This document shows positions 9,223 through 17,120 of a stretch of 64,000 bases of DNA, one piece after another. Location of the stretch: NCBI GenBank assembly GCA_003635195.1, contig PYIY01000082.1, forward strand, positions 20,533-84,532, written 5' to 3'. The stretch's first letter is position 1. Each line of letters begins with the position of its first letter. The DNA comes from Candidatus Poribacteria bacterium. Lineage in GTDB: Bacteria > Poribacteria > WGA-4E > WGA-3G. The position numbers and the translations under genes are program-made. The notes beneath the pieces were generated by a model. It made no database searches. It was not told the DNA's origin and worked only from the letters and a program-made list of their open reading frames with translations.

Positions 9223-11529
9223 TTACGTGGCAGCAGTTTGATCTTTCTCTTTCCATTTGCCTTGCAACTCTGCATGAATTAGAAACGCTTGGGATCCGAG
9301 AATTAATTGATACTCCTGTTGTCCATCATTAAAGGTTACATTCAGTGGATAGGAAAATTGTCCTCTCGTTTCAAGTATGTTGTTAAGGGCGTACTGATTT
9401 TCTCGCTTCGATAAAAGACATGTAATGTACCCTTTTTTCTTCAGAGCATCCTGCATTTCAAGCGGAACAGATTCCAATCGTAAGCCTTTTAATGCGGTGG
9501 GTCCCCAACAGTGTTGACGTTCAAAGGACTCTCGATCAATCCCACCAGCATCGTAATTGAATTGAACACGGGTTGGTGGCGTTTTTAAACGATTCGCCTG
9601 CACGAAAAATTCGCAATAATTTCCCCAATCTCCTGTGAGTTCATGATACTTTTCCTTTGTCGGAATAATGATAAACTCATAATGTGATAGAACATGAAAC
9701 AGGTCATATTCGGTGTGTTTTGCAGTATTCTGGAACAGATGATTCGGGTCATAGATACCGCAACGAATGCCGATGTCCGAACCGCGAAAGTTAAAGAGCG
9801 ACTGAATAGGGGTGTATTTCTGCTCCGCGTACGCAACAATTTCCGAGCGGTTGTTTTTGAGAAGTGTCGCAAGTATTACTTTCTCCTTTTCTTTTGGTAA
9901 CTGTTCAAAGGTTTCCAGTTCCCCTTTCATCCATGCTTGGTATCGACAGTAACTCCACGCAGTGCGTTCCCATTGATGTCGGATATAATCGTTGTAGGTA
10001 TTGTCTTTGAAAGCATTAATGACAATTTCATAGGTAACATGCCACTGAATTTTTTTAAACATTTCCTCAAATGTTGTGTCGCTCTGTGGTGCGAAAACCT
10101 GTTGGATTGTCTCAAAGAGTTCTTTAATTCTGTCTTGCCGTTCTTCAAGTGTTCGCCTATAAAGTTCGTAAAGCGGATAGAATGCCTCAAGCACTGCATA
10201 GGACTGAATGTAGTGGTAAAACTGGTTATCCTCTCCTAGCGACTCTTTAACGAGTGTTGCAAATTCTCGGCGGTCATAAGTTTTCTCTGGCTGTAATTGT
10301 GTGTGAAGTTTTCCTTGTACAAATGCGTGCGCAATGCTGGCGTGCGTGGTGTCATCCTTACCGAGCAATCTACCTGTCCGTCCAATCCGCTGTGTGAATT
10401 CTGATCCGTAAAGTGCGTCAAAACAGACGAAATCAATGTTCTGTCGTGATTTATCCATTTTTTTGAAATTATACCCGATGTCCACTGTAGGCGTTGCGAG
10501 AACAAGTGGAAACGACTCTGTTGCCTTACGTCTCTCATCTGTCGCGACTGCACCGGTGATCAATCCGATTTTTTCTCTCAATCCTGCCGCTTGTAGTGTC
10601 TGTTTAATTTCATTAATGGTTCGGAGAAAACTACTGATAATCGCGCCTTCTTTTCCTAAATGCAGCGGATCACTAATCCATTCAGGGTGCGCCTTAAGTA
10701 GATTCTGCATTTTGCCACTGTGTATTGTCAATTCAACTTCAGAAAGTGTCTGTATCTTTTCATAACTGTTGCTTTCAATTGGTTCATTGTTTGGGCTGAT
10801 GCTCTCATACTTTAACCCAATTGTGTCAAGATAAGCGAGTACCTTCTCATCGGGTGTTGCCGAAAGCAGGCAGACCTTCCGTTTGTTATTATCAAAGTAA
10901 CCAAATTCCTTAGACAGAATGAAAAACATCAGAAAGTTGGCGATCTGTTTGGCGTTGTAGTAGTGAAACTCGTCAACGACGATGTAGTTGAAATCTTGTA
11001 AGAAATGATGGAATAGGTTAGCCGTATCCAGTTTCGAGTAAACGCTGTAAAAGCAGAGGTAAAAAATATCGGGGTTTGTGACGAAAATTAAGGGAGCTTG
11101 CCGTGTTACCTTGGGAAAATAGGCACTCGGATTTTGGATCAATTCGTGCAGTTTTCTCGGATTTCTAAGACGATAACCGGGGTCATCAATGACTTCCCAT
11201 TCACGGAGTTTCTGACCCGTGACTTCAGCAACATAGAAATCCAATCCGTGTTCCTCAACAAACTCTCGAATGTCGTTTGCGTGTTGATGAATCAACTCGT
11301 TCGTCGGTGCGATGAACAAAACGTTATCGTTTTTCAAATCGAAAAGCTGGAGCAACGCAGCACGAGTTTTTCCTGTTCCTGTGTTGTAGGTGTTGATGAC
11401 AAGATCGTTTGTCTTGAGGGCATCATAGGTGCGTTGCTGATGGTAGAGTGGTGGGTGTTTTAAGCCAAGCTCATTTGTTGGACTAATTTTTTCATAGCCC
11501 GCGTTTAGATTAATCGTGATCTCTGACAT
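9223..11529 (-). CDS. cas3: Cas3' helicase of type I-D (no HD domain)
   Basis: This 768-residue superfamily 2 helicase has Walker A in TGTGKTRAAL, a DEFH box (VVDEFHYY), SATP motif III, ATPTVDIGYNF and the motif VI arginines in QRIGRTGR. There is no N-terminal HD nuclease domain. That is the hallmark of type I-D, where the HD nuclease is on Cas10d and the helicase acts alone as Cas3'. I place the start at 11529 (MSEITINLN), preceded by AGAGG; the upstream extension runs through an intergenic palindrome. It lies between csc1 and cas6 in the operon. It would be recruited after R-loop formation to unwind target DNA. Confidence 0.95.
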   Translation of the reverse strand: MSEITINLNAGYEKISPTNELGLKHPPLYHQQRTYDALKTNDLVINTYNTGTGKTRAALLQLFDLKNDNVLFIAPTNELIHQHANDIREFVEEHGLDFYVAEVTGQKLREWEVIDDPGYRLRNPRKLHELIQNPSAYFPKVTRQAPLIFVTNPDIFYLCFYSVYSKLDTANLFHHFLQDFNYIVVDEFHYYNAKQIANFLMFFILSKEFGYFDNNKRKVCLLSATPDEKVLAYLDTIGLKYESISPNNEPIESNSYEKIQTLSEVELTIHSGKMQNLLKAHPEWISDPLHLGKEGAIISSFLRTINEIKQTLQAAGLREKIGLITGAVATDERRKATESFPLVLATPTVDIGYNFKKMDKSRQNIDFVCFDALYGSEFTQRIGRTGRLLGKDDTTHASIAHAFVQGKLHTQLQPEKTYDRREFATLVKESLGEDNQFYHYIQSYAVLEAFYPLYELYRRTLEERQDRIKELFETIQQVFAPQSDTTFEEMFKKIQWHVTYEIVINAFKDNTYNDYIRHQWERTAWSYCRYQAWMKGELETFEQLPKEKEKVILATLLKNNRSEIVAYAEQKYTPIQSLFNFRGSDIGIRCGIYDPNHLFQNTAKHTEYDLFHVLSHYEFIIIPTKEKYHELTGDWGNYCEFFVQANRLKTPPTRVQFNYDAGGIDRESFERQHCWGPTALKGLRLESVPLEMQDALKKKGYITCLLSKRENQYALNNILETRGQFSYPLNVTFNDGQQEYQLILGSQAFLIHAELQGKWKEKDQTAAT

Positions 11530-11549
11530 AGCAAAACCTCTAAAGAACT

Positions 11550-11595
11550 TGTAGGGTGTGCTTGCAATTGTTCCATAGGCACGACACACCCTACA
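11550..11595. repeat. Intra-operon palindrome between csc1 and cas3'
   Basis: Inverted repeats TGTAGGGTGTG and CACACCCTACA (11-bp arms, 24-nt loop) lie between the csc1 stop and the cas3' start. A second, different palindrome lies between csc2 and csc1. Both resemble dispersed palindromic elements of this genome. They could act as mRNA-processing or attenuation hairpins in the operon, which is an inference. Confidence 0.7.
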
Positions 11596-11610
11596 GAAAT
11601 TTAGTTCAGT

Positions 11611-12327
11611 CTAAAAATCGGTGTAAAATTGCATCTGTGCTGGTAGTAGCGTTTTATCACCATCCGCCAGTTCATAGAAATCCCCAGACAATTGGACTTG
11701 GCGAATTAGCGGTGCCGGGCGGATATTGAGCAGGTCGAACATGCCAATTTGTGTTTCAGACGGTAGATCGTTTGGATTCAGATAATCTCGGTAAGGCACG
11801 TCTTGGGCATGGACTTCGCGATAGTGCTGCTTGTAAGCAGAGATTTTCGCTTTGCTCATGAACTTACCGAGGCGGATATAACGCGGCACTCGAAATTCGT
11901 TACGGCTAGTGAGATAGAAAACCCCTTTGTTGCCTATAGACAGCAGCTTCAACCTTCCAATCTGTGGGAAATTCGTCGCCCGTGCCTTCAAGCGTGGATT
12001 GAAAATGCGTTCCCGATCGACTGAGATCGCGTTCTGTTCCATCTGATACCAATATGAATCAGAAAGGGCGTTGAATCGCGTGACCGTGAAACGTGGTTTT
12101 TCAGTCAATGTGCCGGGTGTAACATAGATACCCGCCTCGTTGAGTTTTTCCAAATCCTGAGCGTAGGTGATTTCAGCGTCGTTATGGTAACTTGCACTGC
12201 ACAATCCAAGCGCATAGGCGAGAGCGTAATTACCGATGACCGCTTCTGTCTGAAAGAAGTTGTTTACCTCGCGGCTGGCGAAAAAGAGATTTTCCATGAG
12301 TTGAAACTCACAACGATAAATATGCAT
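11611..12327 (-). CDS. csc1: Csc1, Cas5-like subunit of type I-D Cascade
   Basis: This protein of about 238 residues starts MHIYRCEFQLMENLFFASRE and then reads GNYALAYALGLC, the typical opening of Csc1/Cas5d RAMP proteins. In type I-D it caps the crRNA 5' handle and contributes to PAM-proximal contacts in the effector. I chose 12327 as the start because GGAGG lies 6 nt upstream; a longer frame of 15 more codons crosses a palindrome. It follows csc2 by 46 bp and precedes cas3' by about 80 bp on the same strand. The assignment rests on the start sequence, the size and the strict I-D gene order. Confidence 0.92.
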   Translation of the reverse strand: MHIYRCEFQLMENLFFASREVNNFFQTEAVIGNYALAYALGLCSASYHNDAEITYAQDLEKLNEAGIYVTPGTLTEKPRFTVTRFNALSDSYWYQMEQNAISVDRERIFNPRLKARATNFPQIGRLKLLSIGNKGVFYLTSRNEFRVPRYIRLGKFMSKAKISAYKQHYREVHAQDVPYRDYLNPNDLPSETQIGMFDLLNIRPAPLIRQVQLSGDFYELADGDKTLLPAQMQFYTDF

Positions 12328-12341
12328 AAGATACCTCCAAT

Positions 12342-12365
12342 GTAGGATAGGGTTACCTATCCTAC
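12342..12365. repeat. Intra-operon palindrome between csc2 and csc1
   Basis: Perfect 10-bp arms (GTAGGATAGG and CCTATCCTAC) flank the loop GTTA in the 46-bp gap between the csc2 stop and the csc1 start, just upstream of the csc1 Shine-Dalgarno sequence. There is no T-run, so it is not a classical terminator. It may adjust the ratio of csc2 to the downstream genes, or it may simply be a dispersed palindromic repeat. Confidence 0.75.
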
Positions 12366-12373
12366 GTTTCACG

Positions 12374-13345
12374 CTAGCGATAGAGTTCTGTAATGCTATC
12401 TAACAGCCCTTTCACCTCATCTGACGACGCGAATTTTTGCTGAATTTCACTAATTAAGGCAGTTATGTCAGACTCAGTGAGCGGTTGCACCGTGCCTATC
12501 ACTTCACCCGTTAACGCTCTAACCGCATCGGTAATCACTGATTCAACCTTGTTTTCGTCAAGTGGAAACTGTCTACCCTCTGGACCGAGACGGTCATAAA
12601 CACACTGCGTTAACTCCAAATTACTGAAGATCTCACAATCACTGAAAATGGCACCGACAAGGGTGTTCCGCATCTTGCCAAGCCGCGAGGAGATAGCCCC
12701 GTAACGACGACTCCGCAACACGTTCGCTATGACGTAGTGGATCTCGTCCACTGTCAAATCTTTGAGGGTCTGCATGTCAACGAACAGTGTTTCCGGCTTG
12801 ACATACTCATCCTCTTGAATGCTTGAGGATGCCTGTCCAGTAACCGGATCGCGCATTGTGTTGTTATCATATAGCGCGTTGAATGTCCGCTTTGCTGTGA
12901 CGGTTTGGTAGGGTAAAACGCTGAAGGCATCGTCCGTGATGACGCGAGATTTTTGCGCGCCACCGCCCCCGACAGCATAACCGTAAATCATGCAGTCAGC
13001 ACACTGTGCACATGGGTTGTTGCGATTGAGCGCGCAAATGTTTTCCTCTGTTGCGTCTCCAGTGTAGAATAGTAAGGCATGCTGTCGCAGGAGTTCGCGA
13101 CCTGTGCGCCGTTCAACAGCAGTCTGTTTACGTTTGCTAATCGTCACGCGAGAGATGGGATCGCGGTTTTCCTCCTCAAGTCCAGCGTGGACTGTATCTC
13201 GGCTTAACCCTTCACCAGAACCCTCTGTGCGGAAGATCATCTCTGATTCTGCCTTCCGTAACACAATTAGCGTCAGATAACGGCTCTGTGGAAAGTTTTC
13301 GTATTCATCGACTATAAAGTCAGTGTATTTATCAAGCGTACTCAT
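12374..13345 (-). CDS. csc2: Csc2, Cas7 backbone subunit of type I-D Cascade
   Basis: This 323-residue protein shows Csc2 features: YLTLIVLRKAESEMIFRTEG near the N-terminus, a four-cysteine cluster in NPCAQCADCMIYGYAVGGGGAQ that probably binds zinc, and RYGAISSRLGKMRNT near residue 230. Csc2 polymerises along the crRNA spacer to form the effector backbone. The start codon overlaps the cas10d stop in an ATGA junction with AGGAGG upstream, so the two are translationally coupled. Multiple copies of this subunit are needed per complex. Nothing in the sequence looks damaged. Confidence 0.95.
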   Translation of the reverse strand: MSTLDKYTDFIVDEYENFPQSRYLTLIVLRKAESEMIFRTEGSGEGLSRDTVHAGLEEENRDPISRVTISKRKQTAVERRTGRELLRQHALLFYTGDATEENICALNRNNPCAQCADCMIYGYAVGGGGAQKSRVITDDAFSVLPYQTVTAKRTFNALYDNNTMRDPVTGQASSSIQEDEYVKPETLFVDMQTLKDLTVDEIHYVIANVLRSRRYGAISSRLGKMRNTLVGAIFSDCEIFSNLELTQCVYDRLGPEGRQFPLDENKVESVITDAVRALTGEVIGTVQPLTESDITALISEIQQKFASSDEVKGLLDSITELYR

Positions 13346-16224
13346 GATTGTTGTTCCTCCTTGTCTCTATCGCGTTTTGGAATCATTTCGGTAATAAAAT
13401 AAAGATATCCAGAACGAATCCGTTTTCGGTTTTCAAGCAAGTTAAGCAAATTGCCTTGATAAACGCCTTTGTAGATATGATCAAAAAGAACGGTGACAAA
13501 TTGCGAGATGTTCTCCAATTTTTTCGCGCCAAAGAACCGCTTATCAAGACGCTCAATCGCTCGAGCGACCTCTTTAGACATAATAGCCCGCGCCTCTTCT
13601 TCGGTTTCATGCTCCGACTGCCAGCGTTCAAGGCTGTCAAAGGCAACATCAAGTGGTTTGGCGAGTGAATTATCTTTGAGACTGTCGCCCTTCAACTGCC
13701 CTTCCCACGCAATACGAGCGAGTTCTTTAATGTGAGACATAATCGTATCTCCTCCTTTCTGTGCCACGACATCGGCAATAAGTTGCACAGTGTCGCGGAC
13801 GGTTACGAACTGTCGCGGTTCATTTCCGGCTTGTTCGCGTTTAATCATTCGGTGGGTTACATAGTAGAGTTCAAGTACATCGTAATTTAAACTCCGAATC
13901 AAACGTACCAGATCATCCGTGTCAATACTTCCGATTTTCGATCGGATAGTATGCAACTTGAGCAGTTGTTCAAATACTTGTTGAGTTATATCATGGTTGA
14001 GATTGTTATCCGGCAACCATCCCCGAAATGCGGGAGGGATATGGTCGATGAAAAGGTGGCTGAATTCATCGCTGGAAAAGAGTGGAATCGACGAATCGGT
14101 CAGCACTGCCCGGCACCCTAAAAAGCGTTGATATAACAAAGCATTTTCAATGGCAAATAAAATATTCTCTGTATGATTGTTCCCAGGCGTATTAACCGGA
14201 ATCGTTAAAATGTTTCCAAGTGCCTCCGAGAACTTCGGCAGTGGATTTCCGTTGACTTTCGTTCGTGAAAACGTTAATTCCAACTGTGTCCTTTCCTGAT
14301 AACTCCGGAGAACATCGTCTGTCTTGAGAAACACGGACGGAAAATCAGGATTGTGGAATTTTTCCTGTGCTCGTTGAAAAGCTCGAATAAAAACATCAGT
14401 AAAAAAGGAAATTGGGTACAGATGGATAAAAAACGTCGCTGTGCTACCGCCGACATTGTAACAGAGTTTGTTAAGCATGTATTGGGTTCGGCATACACTA
14501 CAGACGCGGCGTTTCGGCTCACGTGATGATCCACCTTCAAGCCGATTGGAAAACTGTTGCACCTTGATATTCGCTGGTACATCTGGTTTCATCCACAATG
14601 CTGTATCAAATTCGGAACCGCAGGTACTACACTGAACGTGGTTATCCTCAACATAACGTTTTAGGTTTATGTCAAAACCTCGTTTCCTATCAGCAACAAA
14701 GTTGAAATCAACGTATTTGAGAACGTAATCGACCAACAGTCCAAATTCGCTTTCGGTTTCTAAAGTCCCTAACAATTGGGTGCCGTCTTGGACAATCAAC
14801 GCGTAAATCTCATCAAACTCACGACCGGCATTGTGAAGATCGCGTCCGATGATGTAGCCGCGGTCCCAAAGGGCATTAAATAATGCATATCGCTCACGAT
14901 AGGCTGTATCCTCAGCATTCAATGGCAATTCAAGCAGTCCGTAGATATGTAACCACGCGTCGGTGACGGTCTCAGAGAAATGCTTATTCAGGAAGATATA
15001 GTATGTTCTCACCAACTCCCCGATCCGCATAGCGTCATCATCGGGGGGTAGCCGGTAGGTTTCCGTATCTAAGATTTCACCGAGCAGCGTCCGCTGTCCA
15101 ACCGTTCCTTCTGGGGTAAAAAGAGGTGGTTGTTCACCTTGCTGCTCAACGGCATTCGGATCCGGCTCGCCCAATTTATCTCGAATTCCCTCAAGTCTTT
15201 CCCGACACTTTATGTTCATGGCATCCACTTTCGCGTTTGCGACGTACTTGCGCTCGCTGATGATATTTCGGACTTCATTCCAAATTTCTGCGAAAGATAC
15301 GCCGAGTGCAATACACTTTTCATCAACTTTTATACCGGCGGGGCTGCCTTGAATAAACTTGATGAATTCTCCACGAGTTTTTGACTCAATAGTATGGACA
15401 ACAGCGTTTCCAATTTCAGCAATTTCATCAGTTGTGATGTGGATGTCGCGTTCCCGATCAACAAGATACGCTACACCATCAGGATAATAAAGCAGCGGTA
15501 GCAAATCTTTTTCCGATTCCAGATACTTCACAATCTCGTTGTGTATAAGGTTCGTCAGAATACCGCGCTGTTCGCTTACTTTATGGTATACGAATTTGTA
15601 CTGAACATCACAGATACTGTTGATTTCCAAAAGAAAATCTCGTTTCTTTGGACGTTCCTCAAGCGTTTTCGAGAGGTCAATCACATCTATCGCTCGGATG
15701 ATCGGGACCAGGTAGTTTAGGAGTCTGTCTTTATCCAGCGAATATGGATCGTAACGCTGATCAAGGGTTTCACCGTAGGTGTTATGGAAGCGTGAATGGG
15801 CACGGACCAGGACCTCAATATCCTTCAAATAATCTTGCCATTCCGGGAAGAAGTGATCTATCTCAAGATCCGCCAATACGCCACTAATGTTTTCAGCGTT
15901 TGCCAAATAGTTAAACGAACGCTTTGTTTCCTGAAATTCTTCAAGCTTGTTCAGATCGTGGACGCTGAAAGCACCGAATAGAACCTGGATCTCAAAGTCT
16001 GTCAAATCCAAAATTGGACGTAACCGTTCCAAGACACAAATCCCGTTAAGAATGTGGAGGTAGAGCGATTCACCAGCTTTCGCGCCATATTGGATAATTT
16101 CCTGATAGGCACGCAATTTTCGGTTGGCGATTTTGTCCATATAACTTTGAAAGAGGTTCTCCGTATCCGAATCAATTCCAAAGGTAAATAATAAATCTTC
16201 AATTTCGGATTTCCGTTTTGCCAT
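13342..16224 (-). CDS. cas10d: Cas10d (Csc3), large subunit and HD nuclease of type I-D
   Basis: This protein of about 960 residues is the first gene of the cas operon. An HD motif sits at residues 89-90 (FSVHDLNKLEEF), consistent with the type I-D arrangement in which the nuclease is on Cas10d instead of Cas3. Mid-protein there are two CxxC pairs (CSTCGSEFD and CSVCRTQY), probably a zinc site. No GGDD cyclase motif is visible, as expected for I-D. I chose the start at 16224 because AGGAG lies 6 nt upstream, whereas the longer frame (16293) extends into the promoter region. It forms the large subunit and probably recognises the PAM with Csc1. Confidence 0.95.
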   Translation of the reverse strand: MAKRKSEIEDLLFTFGIDSDTENLFQSYMDKIANRKLRAYQEIIQYGAKAGESLYLHILNGICVLERLRPILDLTDFEIQVLFGAFSVHDLNKLEEFQETKRSFNYLANAENISGVLADLEIDHFFPEWQDYLKDIEVLVRAHSRFHNTYGETLDQRYDPYSLDKDRLLNYLVPIIRAIDVIDLSKTLEERPKKRDFLLEINSICDVQYKFVYHKVSEQRGILTNLIHNEIVKYLESEKDLLPLLYYPDGVAYLVDRERDIHITTDEIAEIGNAVVHTIESKTRGEFIKFIQGSPAGIKVDEKCIALGVSFAEIWNEVRNIISERKYVANAKVDAMNIKCRERLEGIRDKLGEPDPNAVEQQGEQPPLFTPEGTVGQRTLLGEILDTETYRLPPDDDAMRIGELVRTYYIFLNKHFSETVTDAWLHIYGLLELPLNAEDTAYRERYALFNALWDRGYIIGRDLHNAGREFDEIYALIVQDGTQLLGTLETESEFGLLVDYVLKYVDFNFVADRKRGFDINLKRYVEDNHVQCSTCGSEFDTALWMKPDVPANIKVQQFSNRLEGGSSREPKRRVCSVCRTQYMLNKLCYNVGGSTATFFIHLYPISFFTDVFIRAFQRAQEKFHNPDFPSVFLKTDDVLRSYQERTQLELTFSRTKVNGNPLPKFSEALGNILTIPVNTPGNNHTENILFAIENALLYQRFLGCRAVLTDSSIPLFSSDEFSHLFIDHIPPAFRGWLPDNNLNHDITQQVFEQLLKLHTIRSKIGSIDTDDLVRLIRSLNYDVLELYYVTHRMIKREQAGNEPRQFVTVRDTVQLIADVVAQKGGDTIMSHIKELARIAWEGQLKGDSLKDNSLAKPLDVAFDSLERWQSEHETEEEARAIMSKEVARAIERLDKRFFGAKKLENISQFVTVLFDHIYKGVYQGNLLNLLENRKRIRSGYLYFITEMIPKRDRDKEEQQS

Positions 16225-16303
16225 GATGTCTCCTTTCCAATTGCGTTGATTTGGGCTGATGTATAATCGCGCAAACCGGCAATTGATTTTCAATCTTCCT
16301 TAA

Positions 16304-16335
16304 ATTATACCATATAAAATTAGTGTTTTACACAA
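16304..16335 (-). promoter_or_regulatory. Probable cas operon promoter region
   Basis: On the minus strand a perfect TATAAT lies at 16304-16309, about 80 bp upstream of the cas10d start. The -35 region is poor. A GTGT-AAA-ACAC palindrome lies at about 16324-16334, where a regulator could bind. The weak -35 suggests that the operon depends on an activator or is kept low. Confidence 0.5.
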
Positions 16336-16418
16336 ATTTCAAAAAATTCGACCTAAAAATGCAGAAATCCAGTCTTTTTTGGTCTTTTTTGAAAAAAATC
16401 AGAAATTGCGAAAATTCC

Positions 16419-16447
16419 TTGACTTTTTGTGTAAGAGAGGTTATACT
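16419..16447 (+). promoter_or_regulatory. Sigma-70 promoter of structured-RNA cassette 1
   Basis: TTGACT at 16419-16424 and TATACT at 16442-16447 are separated by exactly 17 bp. The sequence upstream (from GACCTAAAAATGCAGAAA) is conserved in front of the second cassette, which argues that the promoter is duplicated and functional. Transcription should start near 16454, directed away from the cas operon. Confidence 0.8.
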
Positions 16448-16453
16448 TCTATT

Positions 16454-16566
16454 GTGTAATCACTTGCAGAAGTAAAGTAGCAGCCGAAAACTGTTGCGTA
16501 TGCCGAGCTGCTTATCGACCAGTCGGTAAGATAGGTTGCCCACCTTTTCACCAAGGTGGTTTTCTG
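16454..16566 (+). ncRNA. Structured RNA unit A (cassette 1)
   Basis: The core is 16468-16566, one of four paralogous ~100-nt units. Conserved blocks are AGAAGTAAA, GCAGCCGAAAACT, a palindromic hairpin (CTTATCGACC with AGTCGGTAAG), the block ATAGGTTGCCC, and a terminal hairpin CCACCTT / AAGGTGG followed by TTTTCTG. GCAGCC can pair with the invariant GGTTGC to close a junction. It starts downstream of a strong promoter. I do not recognise the family. Conservation of hairpin pairing, not of codons, between the four copies marks it as RNA. Confidence 0.75.
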
Positions 16567-16603
16567 CCGGAGAACAGACATCTAAAAACATTAGATGAGA
16601 ATC

Positions 16604-16703
16604 AGAAGTAAAATCGCAGCCGAAAACTGTTGCGTATGCCATGTTGCCTGTTAAGCCGGTTAGCAGGCTAGGTTGCCCACCCTCTCACCAAGGTGGTTTT
16701 CTG
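16604..16703 (+). ncRNA. Structured RNA unit B (cassette 1)
   Basis: This is the second copy in cassette 1, after a 37-bp linker that carries a small hairpin (CATCTAA / TTAGATG). The variable hairpin here is CCTGTTAA with TTAGCAGG, different in sequence from unit A but still paired, which is compensatory change. The terminal hairpin is CCACC / GGTGG plus TTTTCTG. It is probably co-transcribed with unit A, since no promoter is visible in the linker. Confidence 0.72.
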
Positions 16704-16862
16704 TAGTTTGTTTAGTAGGGTGGGGTTGTGTGCTCTGCCCTATTTACATATACACCGTGGGACGCGGTCCCAAGCGTTTTACACGAAAGACAGAAAAATT
16801 GACCTAAAAATGCAGAAAATTCGGTCTTTTTTTCAAAAAAAATCAAATATCACGCAAATTTC
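16704..16862. other. Spacer between the two RNA cassettes
   Basis: No gene is visible here. From about 16776 the sequence repeats the segment that begins near 16324 (GTTTTACAC, then GACCTAAAAATGCAG and a poly-T/poly-A stretch), so the duplicated unit is about 450 bp long and includes its upstream region. A short GGGACGCGGTCCC palindrome lies at 16758-16770. Confidence 0.6.
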
Positions 16863-16891
16863 TTGACTTTTTACGCAAAATTGGGTATACT
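16863..16891 (+). promoter_or_regulatory. Sigma-70 promoter of structured-RNA cassette 2
   Basis: TTGACT at 16863-16868 and TATACT at 16886-16891 are separated by 17 bp, an exact counterpart of the cassette 1 promoter. The 17-bp spacer has diverged between the two copies while both boxes are identical, which is good evidence for function. The expected transcription start is near 16898. Confidence 0.8.
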
Positions 16892-16897
16892 TTATTG

Positions 16898-17010
16898 GAT
16901 AATTCACTTGCAGAAGTAAAGTAGCAGCCGAAAACTATTGCGTAGGCTGAGCTGCCTACCGACCGGTCGGTAGGATAGGTTGCCCACCTTCTCGCTAAGG
17001 TGGTTTTCTG
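16898..17010 (+). ncRNA. Structured RNA unit C (cassette 2)
   Basis: The core is 16912-17010. The variable hairpin is the perfect palindrome CTACCGACCGGTCGGTAG. The terminal hairpin is CCACCTT / AAGGTGG plus TTTTCTG. The blocks GCAGCCGAAAACT and ATAGGTTGCCC match the other three copies. It is the first unit downstream of promoter 2. Confidence 0.75.
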
Positions 17011-17019
17011 TCGGTTCCC

Positions 17020-17118
17020 AGAAGTAAAATCGCAGCCGAAAACTATTGCGTAGGCTGAGTTGTCTCCTGGCCGGCTGGGAGAATAGGTTGCCCACTCTCT
17101 GACGAGGGTGGTTTTCTG
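17020..17118 (+). ncRNA. Structured RNA unit D (cassette 2)
   Basis: This is the fourth copy, starting only 10 bp after unit C. The variable hairpin is CTCCTGGCCGGCTGGGAG, again self-complementary with changed bases. The terminal hairpin is CCACTCT / AGGGTGG, with changes on both arms relative to units A-C, followed by TTTTCTG. It ends right at the stop codon of the convergent DUF3800 gene, so its hairpin could serve as terminator for both strands. Confidence 0.72.
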
Positions 17119-17120
17119 TT

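Noticed and set aside
16454..17118. Minus-strand frames of 60-102 codons across the RNA units
   Set aside because: They repeat the same peptide because the units are repeats; changes preserve hairpin pairing, not codons, and the promoters point the other way.
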